From: an uncultured Eubacterium sp.
Lineage (GTDB): Bacteria; Bacillota; Clostridia; Oscillospirales; Acutalibacteraceae
NCBI GenBank assembly: GCA_945980015.1
Contig: CAMFQI010000025.1
Coordinates: 1-8,854, forward strand
Length of the DNA: 8,854 bases
Direction: 5' to 3'
The notes under the pieces are model-generated. The model worked only from the letters and a program-made list of their open reading frames with translations. It searched no databases and had not been told where the DNA came from. Made by a program: the position numbers and the translations under genes. Below, one piece after another: positions 1 through 6,859 of this stretch. The stretch's first letter is position 1. Each line of letters starts with the position of its first letter.

Positions 1-1001
1 GAAAGACTTATTCGTTTACTGTTGAGAATTTGCCGGACGATGCATTGTATACCTTAAAAGCTTCGGTAGCGGACTATTCAAATAATTCGACCGACAAGTT
101 TGCATTACAGGATGCAACACAGTACGATCAGGTTCAGTTCTCCGTAAACAGACACGGTTCAATATTCGTCGTTGACGATCCTACAGACAAGGTTATGAAT
201 CAGTATTATGTTAATTCGGTAGTAAACAACGTTGTTATTAAAGAAATAAATGTTGATCCTATCGAAAACTATACTGTTAAGCTTAACGGAAATACATTGA
301 CCGAAATCACAGATTATACTACATCACAAACAAGCAATAACGGTGAATGGAGTATAAGAACATATTCGGTTAACAACAGTCTGTTCAGTCAGGAGGGCGA
401 ATATACGGTAACCGTTGAGTCTGTTGATAAGGCACAGACAACGGCATACAGCGACGTAAAGAATTTGGACGTTTCGTTTGTTGTTGATAAGACGGCACCG
501 GCATTGACCATTACGGGTCTTGAACAAAACGGACGTTATCAGGTTGAGGAGCAAGAGGTAACGCTTATTCCTACCGATGACGGCGGAAGACTTAATTCGC
601 TCAAGGTAATTGTTTATGACTCGGACGGAAATCCGAAGACTGATGAAAGCTCAAATGATATCAGCGTAAGATTTGATATGCAGGGAGAGGAATTCCTTGA
701 ATATCTGTCCGAAAATTCCGGAAGAGTGAAATTCACTATCCCGAACGGACTTGAAAATAAGGTACAGATTATTTGTACCGACTGCGCAATTGATGAAAGC
801 GGCAAGGAAAATGAGTACAACCAAACCTTTGAAAAGGTAACAGTATCTCAGAATGCATGGATTATTTTCTATGCTAACAAGCCGTTGTTCTACTCGACAA
901 TTGCTGTTGCGCTTGCTTTGGTAGGCGGCTCAATAACAGCTGTTGTTCTTGTTAAGCGAAAGAAAAAATCAAACAAGCAAACAGCTACAACATCTAACTG
1001 A
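1..1001 (+). CDS. Ig-like surface protein, C-terminal part (5' truncated by window)
   Basis: The frame is open from base 3 to the TGA at 999-1001 (332 residues visible), with no stop before the window edge, so this is the C-terminal part of a longer protein; a TTG at 30 is not a credible start. The visible part is rich in Thr, Asn, Asp and Val with alternating beta-strand-like segments. The phrase VVDKTAPALTITG near residues 160-173 is the typical join between bacterial Ig-like domains, so at least two such domains are likely. A hydrophobic helix (about residues 296-317) is followed by KRKKK and a short polar tail, the stop-transfer arrangement of a protein whose bulk lies outside the cell. 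No LPXTG sortase motif is seen. Specific function unknown; adhesion or cell-wall interaction is inference. It precedes a hairpin and a 119-nt gap, so it probably belongs to a different transcript from the pilus genes. Confidence 0.8.
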   Translation, partial: KTYSFTVENLPDDALYTLKASVADYSNNSTDKFALQDATQYDQVQFSVNRHGSIFVVDDPTDKVMNQYYVNSVVNNVVIKEINVDPIENYTVKLNGNTLTEITDYTTSQTSNNGEWSIRTYSVNNSLFSQEGEYTVTVESVDKAQTTAYSDVKNLDVSFVVDKTAPALTITGLEQNGRYQVEEQEVTLIPTDDGGRLNSLKVIVYDSDGNPKTDESSNDISVRFDMQGEEFLEYLSENSGRVKFTIPNGLENKVQIICTDCAIDESGKENEYNQTFEKVTVSQNAWIIFYANKPLFYSTIAVALALVGGSITAVVLVKRKKKSNKQTATTSN

Positions 1002-1010
1002 TAATTAAAT

Positions 1011-1043
1011 ATTCACCACCGGGAGAAATTCCCGGTGGTGAAT
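1011..1043 (+). terminator. Strong hairpin, probable transcription terminator
   Basis: A perfect 14-bp inverted repeat (1011-1024 with 1030-1043, core CACCACCGGGA) closes on a 5-nt loop, starting 9 nt after the surface-protein stop codon. The following bases (GAGCAGAATTTTG) contain only a short, displaced T run, so it is not a classical intrinsic terminator. It could act as a weak or Rho-assisted terminator or as a 3'-end stabiliser. The minus-strand flank (ATTTAATTATC) is more T-rich, but no gene points that way. Confidence 0.55.
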
Positions 1044-1073
1044 GAGCAGAATTTTGAATGATATAAAGAGTAT

Positions 1074-1101
1074 TTGGCTCAGGCAAAATGTTGTTTATAT
1101 T
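1074..1101 (+). promoter_or_regulatory. Candidate sigma-A promoter for the kinase-pilus operon
   Basis: TTGGCT at 1074-1079 (4 of 6 with TTGACA) is 16 nt from TATATT at 1096-1101 (5 of 6 with TATAAT); TATTAT at 1098-1103 is an alternative with an 18-nt spacer. This would start transcription around 1108, only about a dozen bases before the chosen kinase start at 1121, which is short but workable. The region is AT-rich, so chance matches are likely. Position in the only long gap is the main support. Confidence 0.3.
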
Positions 1102-1110
1102 ATTCAAAAC

Positions 1111-1114
1111 GAGG
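1111..1114 (+). promoter_or_regulatory. Ribosome binding site that sets the kinase start
   Basis: GAGG lies 6 nt before the ATG at 1121. The in-frame ATG at 1088 has no comparable site and would only add 11 residues (MLFILFKTRLF) ahead of the kinase fold, so 1121 is preferred. Confidence 0.6.
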
Positions 1115-1120
1115 TTATTT

Positions 1121-2857
1121 ATGAATATTCAAGAGGTATGGCCTGAATGGTATGAGGACTGCGTTCTCGGAGAGGGCTCTTTCGGTAAGGTTTACAGAGC
1201 AAAAAGAGTTGAATACGGAAGAACCTTTTATTCCGCCATTAAGGAAATAAAGGTGCCTAAGGATAGGCAGGAAATAAAGTATGCTCGCAATCAGGGAATG
1301 AACGATGCGGAAATACATAATTATTTCAGAAGCATGGTTGATAACCTGCTCAACGAAATCACCTTGATGGATAATCTCAAGGGCGCAAAGAATATTGTTG
1401 CCATAGAGGATTACAGGATAATTGAGCATCAGGGTGAGATAGGCTGGGATATTTTTATAAGAATGGAGCTTTTGACACCGTTTGACAGCTTTGTTTCCAA
1501 TCCTACATTTTCTCAAACAGACGTTATTAAGCTCGGCGTCGATATATGCAGTGCTCTTGAAATGTGTGAGCAAAGCAACATTATTCACCGTGACATAAAG
1601 CCGGACAACATTTTTGTTTCAAAGTTCGGAGAATATAAGCTCGGAGATTTCGGTATTGCAAAAAAGCTTGAGGGAACACAGGCGAATTTTTCGAGAAAGG
1701 GTACCCTCAATTATATGTCGCCGGAGGTTTATAAGGGCGAGGATTACGGTCCAAACGTTGATATATATTCGCTAGGCATGGTTATGTATACTCTGCTCAA
1801 TAATAACAGAATGGCATTTTTGCCTATGTATCCTCAGCCGATAACCTATAAGGATAACGAAATTGCGTTAATGAGACGTCTTTCCGGAGATATACTGAAC
1901 CCACCCTGCAACGCTTCGCCAACCTTGGGCAGTATTGTGTTAAAGGCGTGCGCCTTTAATCCGCAGGACAGATATCAGTCTGCCTCTCAAATGAAGGCCG
2001 ATTTGCTCAACGAGTGGAATTATTTGGCTCAGTCAAATGCAAATGTGCCGTTGTGCAATCATCAAGAAACCGGCGACGTGCTTAATAATATGCCCAAAAA
2101 GCCTACAAATGAAATGAGCGCAGACGGTCAGGTTTTGTATCAGAATTATCAAACTCAACATTTTTCCTCCGATAAGGAAAATGAAGGCTATCTTCAGCAG
2201 GTCGGCGATTATTTTGATATCGGCGAGGTACAAATCAATAGTAAAAGCAAGATAGCAAGGATTATTTCATTTATCATCGGTGCAGGCGCATTAGTATTTT
2301 CACTTGTTTGTCTTACAAAAGCGTTCGACCTGTTGAACTTTGCAATAATTGTTTCGTCGATATCGGCAGTTTTCGGAATATTACTGTCGAATGAAAGCAA
2401 GCTCCCTATAGGAATTTCAATGGTTTCAATGTCGGTGCCGATGGTTTTGTGCGGAGTTGCTCGGTTGATTCAGGACGCCCAGTCGTCTATGACGGTTACA
2501 TCGGTTGCGCTGATTCTTATGTCCATATTGACAGTGCTCGGCGGAGTAACAATTATTTTTCAGTCCGATGTAAAATTCGGCACATCGCTATGCCTTTATT
2601 CAATGCTCGTTGAATTTGCATATTTGGTATATACGTTTGTTTCGGATAATAAATACGACGCTTTTATAGGTCTTTATTCGGTAGCAAACTGTATGATAAT
2701 TCAGTCCGGCGTATATGCTTGGGGATTGGGCTTTGATAAAAACAGAGAAATACAAGGCTCGGCAAAAATAAGATTTATTGTGTCGTTCGTTATCAGCTTG
2801 ATAATTGCTTTAATCTCGCTGATTTGCTCTCTGTCTTCAATTCCGGATTTGTTTTGA
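1121..2857 (+). CDS. Membrane-bound Ser/Thr protein kinase (Hanks type) with polytopic C-terminus
   Basis: This 578-residue protein should transfer phosphate from ATP to Ser/Thr of cytoplasmic proteins while held in the membrane. Kinase domain, about 1-305: glycine loop GEGSFGKV (17-24), ATP lysine K41 in SAIKEI, probable helix-C glutamate E79, catalytic loop HRDIKPDN (156-163, base D158), DFG (176-178), GTLNYMSPE (194-202) and DIYSLG (214-219). All catalytic residues are present, so it should be active. K41 and E79 are about 38 residues apart, roughly 20 more than usual. A polar Asn/Gln-rich linker (about 306-376) leads to about seven predicted membrane helices (377-572). There are no PASTA repeats, unlike PrkC/StkP kinases. 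It heads the pilus gene run; its stop is 17 nt before the phosphatase start. Targets are unknown; TadA, TadZ or platform proteins are candidates by location only. Confidence 0.93.
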   Translation: MNIQEVWPEWYEDCVLGEGSFGKVYRAKRVEYGRTFYSAIKEIKVPKDRQEIKYARNQGMNDAEIHNYFRSMVDNLLNEITLMDNLKGAKNIVAIEDYRIIEHQGEIGWDIFIRMELLTPFDSFVSNPTFSQTDVIKLGVDICSALEMCEQSNIIHRDIKPDNIFVSKFGEYKLGDFGIAKKLEGTQANFSRKGTLNYMSPEVYKGEDYGPNVDIYSLGMVMYTLLNNNRMAFLPMYPQPITYKDNEIALMRRLSGDILNPPCNASPTLGSIVLKACAFNPQDRYQSASQMKADLLNEWNYLAQSNANVPLCNHQETGDVLNNMPKKPTNEMSADGQVLYQNYQTQHFSSDKENEGYLQQVGDYFDIGEVQINSKSKIARIISFIIGAGALVFSLVCLTKAFDLLNFAIIVSSISAVFGILLSNESKLPIGISMVSMSVPMVLCGVARLIQDAQSSMTVTSVALILMSILTVLGGVTIIFQSDVKFGTSLCLYSMLVEFAYLVYTFVSDNKYDAFIGLYSVANCMIIQSGVYAWGLGFDKNREIQGSAKIRFIVSFVISLIIALISLICSLSSIPDLF

Positions 2858-2861
2858 TTTT

Positions 2862-2870
2862 AAGGAGGAG
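2862..2870 (+). promoter_or_regulatory. Ribosome binding site that sets the phosphatase start
   Basis: AAGGAGGAG, a near-perfect match to the anti-Shine-Dalgarno sequence, ends 4 nt before the ATG at 2875. It rules against the upstream in-frame ATG at 2824, which would lie inside the kinase gene and add 17 residues that are not part of the PP2C fold. Confidence 0.8.
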
Positions 2871-2874
2871 TAAT

Positions 2875-3657
2875 ATGCCTTTTGTTTTAGAGGCGTCCTG
2901 CGGAAATTTCGTTGGGTGTGCAAAAAACGAAAATGAGGATAACTTTTATTTTGATAATCTGATTATTCCGATAGAGAAAAACGATTTTAATGCAACTATT
3001 GATTGCGTTGAGGATTTGAGCAAGGCGAGAGCTTATGCAATATTTGACGGTATGGGCGGAGAGTCAAATGCCAGACAGGCTTCGTTTATTGCTGCCGAGA
3101 CATTTTCAAATTGCTATAACGGTTGCAACCAATATATACCTAATCCAAAGCAGTTTTTCTTAGACTATTGCAATGCGGCGGACCGAGCTATTGAGGAAAT
3201 GGCACAGGAAAAGCGACTTTCGGCGTCAGGCTCTACCTTTGCAGGATTAATATTTAGTAACACAGAGGTTGCTTCGTGCAATGTCGGTGATTCAAAAATA
3301 TTTAGAATTTATGACGAAAAAATCGTTCAGCTTTCTGTTGAGCATACCGACAGAGAGGTTTTGAAAAAAATAGGCATTAAAAAGAAGCCGACGCTTTTGC
3401 AGTATCTCGGAATGAAAAAGCAGGGCGTTGAAATTGAGCCGTTTATTTCAAAGGGAAGTATTAAGGGCGATAATTATTTCGTTTTATGCAGTGACGGCGT
3501 CAGCGACGTTGTTTCACCTTCAAATATTTTCAAGTACATCAAGGAATATTCAACGCCGAAGCGAGTTGTTGAGGCGGTGCTTGAAGAGGTAAAAAAGATG
3601 AACGGTATGGACAATTCTACCGTTATTGTAGTAAAAATTACTGAACAAAGGAGCTAA
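2875..3657 (+). CDS. PP2C-family Ser/Thr protein phosphatase
   Basis: This 260-residue protein has the usual length of bacterial PP2C (PPM) metal-dependent phosphatases and should reverse the neighbouring kinase. Metal-binding and signature motifs are in order: NEDN with D22, DGMGG (58-62), the GSTF segment (119-122), GDS (138-140), SDG with D207, and DN (246-247). The usual Arg before the first motif appears to be Lys (K17), a conservative change. There is no signal peptide or membrane helix, so it should be cytoplasmic. The start was chosen by the strong AAGGAGGAG site. The gene follows the kinase by 17 nt and its stop is 2 nt before tadA, whose ribosome site (AAAGGAG, 3647-3653) is inside this gene. 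Translation of the phosphatase and the pilus ATPase is therefore probably coupled. This spacing is the best evidence that phosphorylation serves the pilus. Confidence 0.93.
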   Translation: MPFVLEASCGNFVGCAKNENEDNFYFDNLIIPIEKNDFNATIDCVEDLSKARAYAIFDGMGGESNARQASFIAAETFSNCYNGCNQYIPNPKQFFLDYCNAADRAIEEMAQEKRLSASGSTFAGLIFSNTEVASCNVGDSKIFRIYDEKIVQLSVEHTDREVLKKIGIKKKPTLLQYLGMKKQGVEIEPFISKGSIKGDNYFVLCSDGVSDVVSPSNIFKYIKEYSTPKRVVEAVLEEVKKMNGMDNSTVIVVKITEQRS

Positions 3658-3659
3658 AT

Positions 3660-4898
3660 ATGTCTATTGAAGTAGATCAGGACCTTGTGCTGAAAATCAA
3701 AAAAATAGTAACCGATGAGCTTCCTCTCAGCCGTTTGAGTGACGATGAGCTTACTGCGGAAATTGAGGGAATTGTTGAAGAACAGACACGTGGACAGTAT
3801 TATCCTATTCAGGTAAAGGTGCAGCTTGTTCAACAGGTGTACAGCTCTATTCGTGGCTTCGGAATACTAGATTCAATTATCAGCGACGACACGATAACCG
3901 AGGTTATGATTAACGGTCCGGAAAATATTTTCATTGAAAAATCGGGACAGCTTACAAAGCTTGATGCCGAATTCGAGAGTACGAGAAAGCTTGAGGATAT
4001 AATTCAAAGAATTGTCGGTATGGCAGGAAGAGAAGTAAATCAGGCTAATCCGATTTGTGATACAAGACTTCCCGACGGCTCACGTGTAAACGTGGTTTTG
4101 CCTCCGATAGCATTGTGCGGACCTACCGTAACAATCCGTAAGTTTTCAAAAAATCCTATGACTATCGAAAAGCTTATTGAATACGGCTCCATAACACAGG
4201 AAATTGCCGATAAGCTCGAAATGCTTGTAAGAGCAAAATACAATATTTTCATCAGCGGAGGTACAGGCTCGGGAAAGACAACCTTCTTGAATGCACTTTC
4301 AAATTATATTCCCAAGGATGAGCGTGTAATTACAATTGAGGACTCTGCCGAGCTTCAAATTACGGGAATTGACAACCTGGTTAGCATGGAAACGAGAAAT
4401 GCTAATGCTTCGGGCGCAGGAGCTATTACTATTCGTGACTTGATTAAATCCTCGCTTAGAATGAGACCTGAACGAATAGTAGTCGGAGAGGTTAGAGGCG
4501 GCGAGGCTTTGGATATGCTTCAGGCAATGAACACCGGTCACGACGGCTCCTTGTCCACTGGTCACGCAAACTCTACCGATGATATGCTCAGCCGACTTGA
4601 AACAATGGTTTTGCAGGGTGCGTCGGGTCTGCCGCTTGAAGCTATAAGGCAGCAAATCGGTTCTGCGATTGACATTATTATTCATCTTTCAAGATTGCGT
4701 GATAAGTCAAGAAAGACGATGGAAATTACAGAGGTAGTCGGATATGAAAACGGCAAGATAATATTGAATCCTCTGTATGTTTTTGAAGAGAATGAAAATT
4801 CAACGCTTGAAAAGGTTTCGGGCTCGTTGGTAAGAACATCAAATCCGATGAAAAACGATTTCAAGCTTATTTTGTCAGGCATCAAGACAAAAATTTAG
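3660..4898 (+). CDS. tadA: Tad/Flp pilus assembly ATPase TadA (CpaF family)
   Basis: This 412-residue cytoplasmic secretion ATPase of the type II/IV superfamily should form the hexameric motor that drives Flp pilin assembly through TadB and TadC. A helical N-terminal region (about 1-70) leads into a conserved CpaF segment (SDDTITEVMINGPENIF). The ATPase core holds Walker A GGTGSGKTT (200-208, K206), an Asp box TIEDSAEL (E227, D228), Walker B RIVVGE ending at E277, and a His box STGHANS with H302. All catalytic features are intact. Length fits the family, which is roughly 400-480 residues. The ATG is preceded by AAAGGAG with 6-nt spacing. The gene lies directly after the PP2C phosphatase and 30 nt before tadZ. 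Placing tadA ahead of tadZ differs from the common cpaB-tadZ-tadA order. A plain secretion or conjugation ATPase is unlikely, because tadB, tadC and flp follow. Confidence 0.96.
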   Translation: MSIEVDQDLVLKIKKIVTDELPLSRLSDDELTAEIEGIVEEQTRGQYYPIQVKVQLVQQVYSSIRGFGILDSIISDDTITEVMINGPENIFIEKSGQLTKLDAEFESTRKLEDIIQRIVGMAGREVNQANPICDTRLPDGSRVNVVLPPIALCGPTVTIRKFSKNPMTIEKLIEYGSITQEIADKLEMLVRAKYNIFISGGTGSGKTTFLNALSNYIPKDERVITIEDSAELQITGIDNLVSMETRNANASGAGAITIRDLIKSSLRMRPERIVVGEVRGGEALDMLQAMNTGHDGSLSTGHANSTDDMLSRLETMVLQGASGLPLEAIRQQIGSAIDIIIHLSRLRDKSRKTMEITEVVGYENGKIILNPLYVFEENENSTLEKVSGSLVRTSNPMKNDFKLILSGIKTKI

Positions 4899-4928
4899 TT
4901 AACTGATTGAAGCAAAGGAAGGAAGCTT

Positions 4929-5984
4929 ATGAAAATAAAATTAGCAATATTAGACTCGGATTCGGGTTATATCCAAAGAGTAGTACCGATTTTCAATAAT
5001 AAATTTGCAAAGGAGCTTGAAATATATTCGTTTACGGAAATTGAGCCTGCTTTGGAATGTCTGTCGGAAAAGAAAATAGATGTTTTCCTTGCGGCAAGCT
5101 CGTTTAGACCGGATGCGGACAAAATTCCGAAAAAATGCGGCTTTGCTTATTTGGTGGACAGCCTTGATATTGACAGAATAGACAACTACCGTGCAATTTG
5201 TAAATTCCAAAAGGCGGAGATTATTTACAAGCAGGTGCTTAATATTTTTTCGGAGCAGGTTCCTAATATCACGGGAATTCAGTCTAACGAAAATGACGCT
5301 ATGAAAACAATCGTATTTTCGTCGCCTGTCGGAGGAGTCGGAACATCAACTCTTGCGGCTGCCTGTGCAATTTCGTTGGCGTCAAAGGGCTACAGAACGC
5401 TTTATGTAAACTGCCAGGTTTACGGCGAGGCAGAAAAATATTTCACCTGTGACGGACAGTTTGATTTCAGCGATGTTATTTATGCGGTAAAAAGCAATAA
5501 AACAAATCGTGCCATGAAGCTCCAAAGCACATTGAAGCAGAGTGAAACAGGCGTTTACTATTATTCGTCCGTAAAAATAGCGCTTGATATGATGGAAATG
5601 ACATCACAGGATTATCTTGTTTTGCAAAATGAATTTAAGGCGCTCGGATGCTTTGATTATGTTGTTATGGATATGGATTTTCCGAGAACTCAAGGTGAGT
5701 TTAAGTTCTTTGAAAGCTGTAATTCGATTGTCGTTGTATCCGACACAACCGAGATAGCGGACGAAAAAATCGAAAAGGCTATCGCCTCAATTCAAATTTT
5801 AGACGGACAAGCCGATTTTGCCATTCAACCGAGAATGTGGCTGATAAACAATAAGCAAATTGCAAGCGTTATGCCGTGCCATGATATCAGAAATCTCGGA
5901 AGCTTTCCGATGTATCAGGCGGTGGCACCGTCACAAATGGCAAGACAGCTTGCTGTTTCAAATAATTTCGACAATTTGATTTAA
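4929..5984 (+). CDS. tadZ: TadZ/CpaE-like pilus localisation ATPase with degenerate P-loop
   Basis: This 351-residue protein has an N-terminal receiver-like domain (about 1-110) and a MinD/ParA-type domain (about 124-351), the TadZ/CpaE arrangement that places the Tad machine at a site in the cell. In the receiver-like part, acidic residues near D9 and D11 remain, but the position of the phospho-acceptor Asp reads DVFLAAS, so phosphorylation is unlikely. The P-loop is SPVGGVGTST (132-141): the MinD signature Lys is V134 and the phosphate-binding Lys is T139. The usual switch I Asp region reads VNCQ, while DMD (248-250) remains at the Walker B-like strand. Nucleotide binding without efficient hydrolysis is therefore plausible. 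Known TadZ proteins are atypical ATPases, so this may be normal for the clostridial branch. Start: GGAAGG (4917-4922), 6 nt before the ATG. It lies between tadA and tadB. Confidence 0.88.
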   Translation: MKIKLAILDSDSGYIQRVVPIFNNKFAKELEIYSFTEIEPALECLSEKKIDVFLAASSFRPDADKIPKKCGFAYLVDSLDIDRIDNYRAICKFQKAEIIYKQVLNIFSEQVPNITGIQSNENDAMKTIVFSSPVGGVGTSTLAAACAISLASKGYRTLYVNCQVYGEAEKYFTCDGQFDFSDVIYAVKSNKTNRAMKLQSTLKQSETGVYYYSSVKIALDMMEMTSQDYLVLQNEFKALGCFDYVVMDMDFPRTQGEFKFFESCNSIVVVSDTTEIADEKIEKAIASIQILDGQADFAIQPRMWLINNKQIASVMPCHDIRNLGSFPMYQAVAPSQMARQLAVSNNFDNLI

Positions 5985-5997
5985 TTCGGAGGAAGAA

Positions 5998-6855
5998 ATG
6001 ATGAAAAAGAAAAAGGAAAAAGAGACAGTAGAGGCTTATGAGGTTTCCGCTACTAATAATCAAATGATAAACTACGGCGTTTATCAAATGACAAAAAAGG
6101 AAAAAATGACGTATTTCATTATTGCCTTTATCGTAGGTGCGGCAGTTGCTTATCTGTTTTACGGAGGAATAGGCAAGGATGAATACGGTAATCCGACAAT
6201 CCTTACATACATTTTGAACGTAGTAATTATGGCTGTTGTAGGCTTCTTTTCAGGTAAGCTGTTTTTGCCGATACGCAAGGAACAGATTATCGAGTCAAGG
6301 AAGAGAAAGCTCAGAAGTCAGTTCATCGACCTTCTTGATTCGCTTGCAACGTCTATTTCCTCCGGTAAAAATGTGCCGAGCGCATTTTCTGCCGCAAGAG
6401 AGGACTTAATGGTGCAATACCCTCCCGACGCATATATCATTCAGGAGGTTGACAACATCATCAGCGGCATAAACAACAATATTGACGTTGGCAGTATGCT
6501 TATCAATTTCGGTGAAAGAAGCTCAATTCAGGATATTCGTACCTTTGGCAGAGTTTTTGAAACGGCATATTCAAAGGGCGCAAACCTGAAGGACGTTGTT
6601 CGTAACTGCCACGAAATATTAAGCAGTAAGTGTGAAATCGAAAACGAAATCGAAACAAAGGTCGCTTCAAATAAAAACGAGCAGTATATTATGTTGATAA
6701 TGCCCATCGTTCTTATTGCGATGATAAAAATGGCAGGCTCGGATTTTGCAAATAATTTTACAACGCCGAGCGGTCTTATTTCAACAACAATTGCAATCGG
6801 TGCGTTTGTGGGAGCATATTTCCTCGGACGAAAGATTTTGAAAATAGAGGTGTAA
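5998..6855 (+). CDS. tadB: Tad pilus inner-membrane platform protein TadB
   Basis: This 285-residue protein has the layout of the GspF/T2SSF-fold platform proteins that carry force from the TadA ATPase to the pilin. A Lys/Glu-rich cytoplasmic tail (1-36) is followed by membrane helices at about 38-56 and 68-91. A cytoplasmic helical T2SSF domain (about 108-228) includes FIDLLDSLATSISSGKNVPSAF, the usual opening of the domain. Two C-terminal helices follow at about 230-246 and 258-278. Start: GGAGG at 5988-5992 precedes a double ATG (5998 and 6001); either may be used, changing one residue. It follows tadZ by 13 nt and is 4 nt before tadC. TadB and TadC are paralogues; the order, with this gene directly after tadZ, makes it TadB. 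Confidence 0.93.
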   Translation: MMKKKKEKETVEAYEVSATNNQMINYGVYQMTKKEKMTYFIIAFIVGAAVAYLFYGGIGKDEYGNPTILTYILNVVIMAVVGFFSGKLFLPIRKEQIIESRKRKLRSQFIDLLDSLATSISSGKNVPSAFSAAREDLMVQYPPDAYIIQEVDNIISGINNNIDVGSMLINFGERSSIQDIRTFGRVFETAYSKGANLKDVVRNCHEILSSKCEIENEIETKVASNKNEQYIMLIMPIVLIAMIKMAGSDFANNFTTPSGLISTTIAIGAFVGAYFLGRKILKIEV

Positions 6856-6859
6856 GCAG

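Noticed and set aside
30..32. TTG as start of the surface protein
   Set aside because: The frame is open to the window edge with matching composition, and there is no signal peptide after the TTG, so the gene is truncated by the window.
1088..1120. Upstream ATG for the kinase, adding MLFILFKTRLF
   Set aside because: It has no good ribosome site, and the added residues precede a complete kinase fold; the ATG at 1121 has GAGG 6 nt upstream.
1115..1588. 157-codon minus-strand frame opposite the kinase
   Set aside because: It is antisense to the conserved kinase domain, with no ribosome site or family features noted.
2824..2874. Upstream ATG for the PP2C phosphatase, overlapping the kinase gene
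   Set aside because: A near-perfect AAGGAGGAG lies just before 2875, and the PP2C fold begins there.
4299..4685. 128-codon minus-strand frame opposite tadA
   Set aside because: It lies opposite the conserved TadA catalytic core and has no family features; it is a shadow of tadA.
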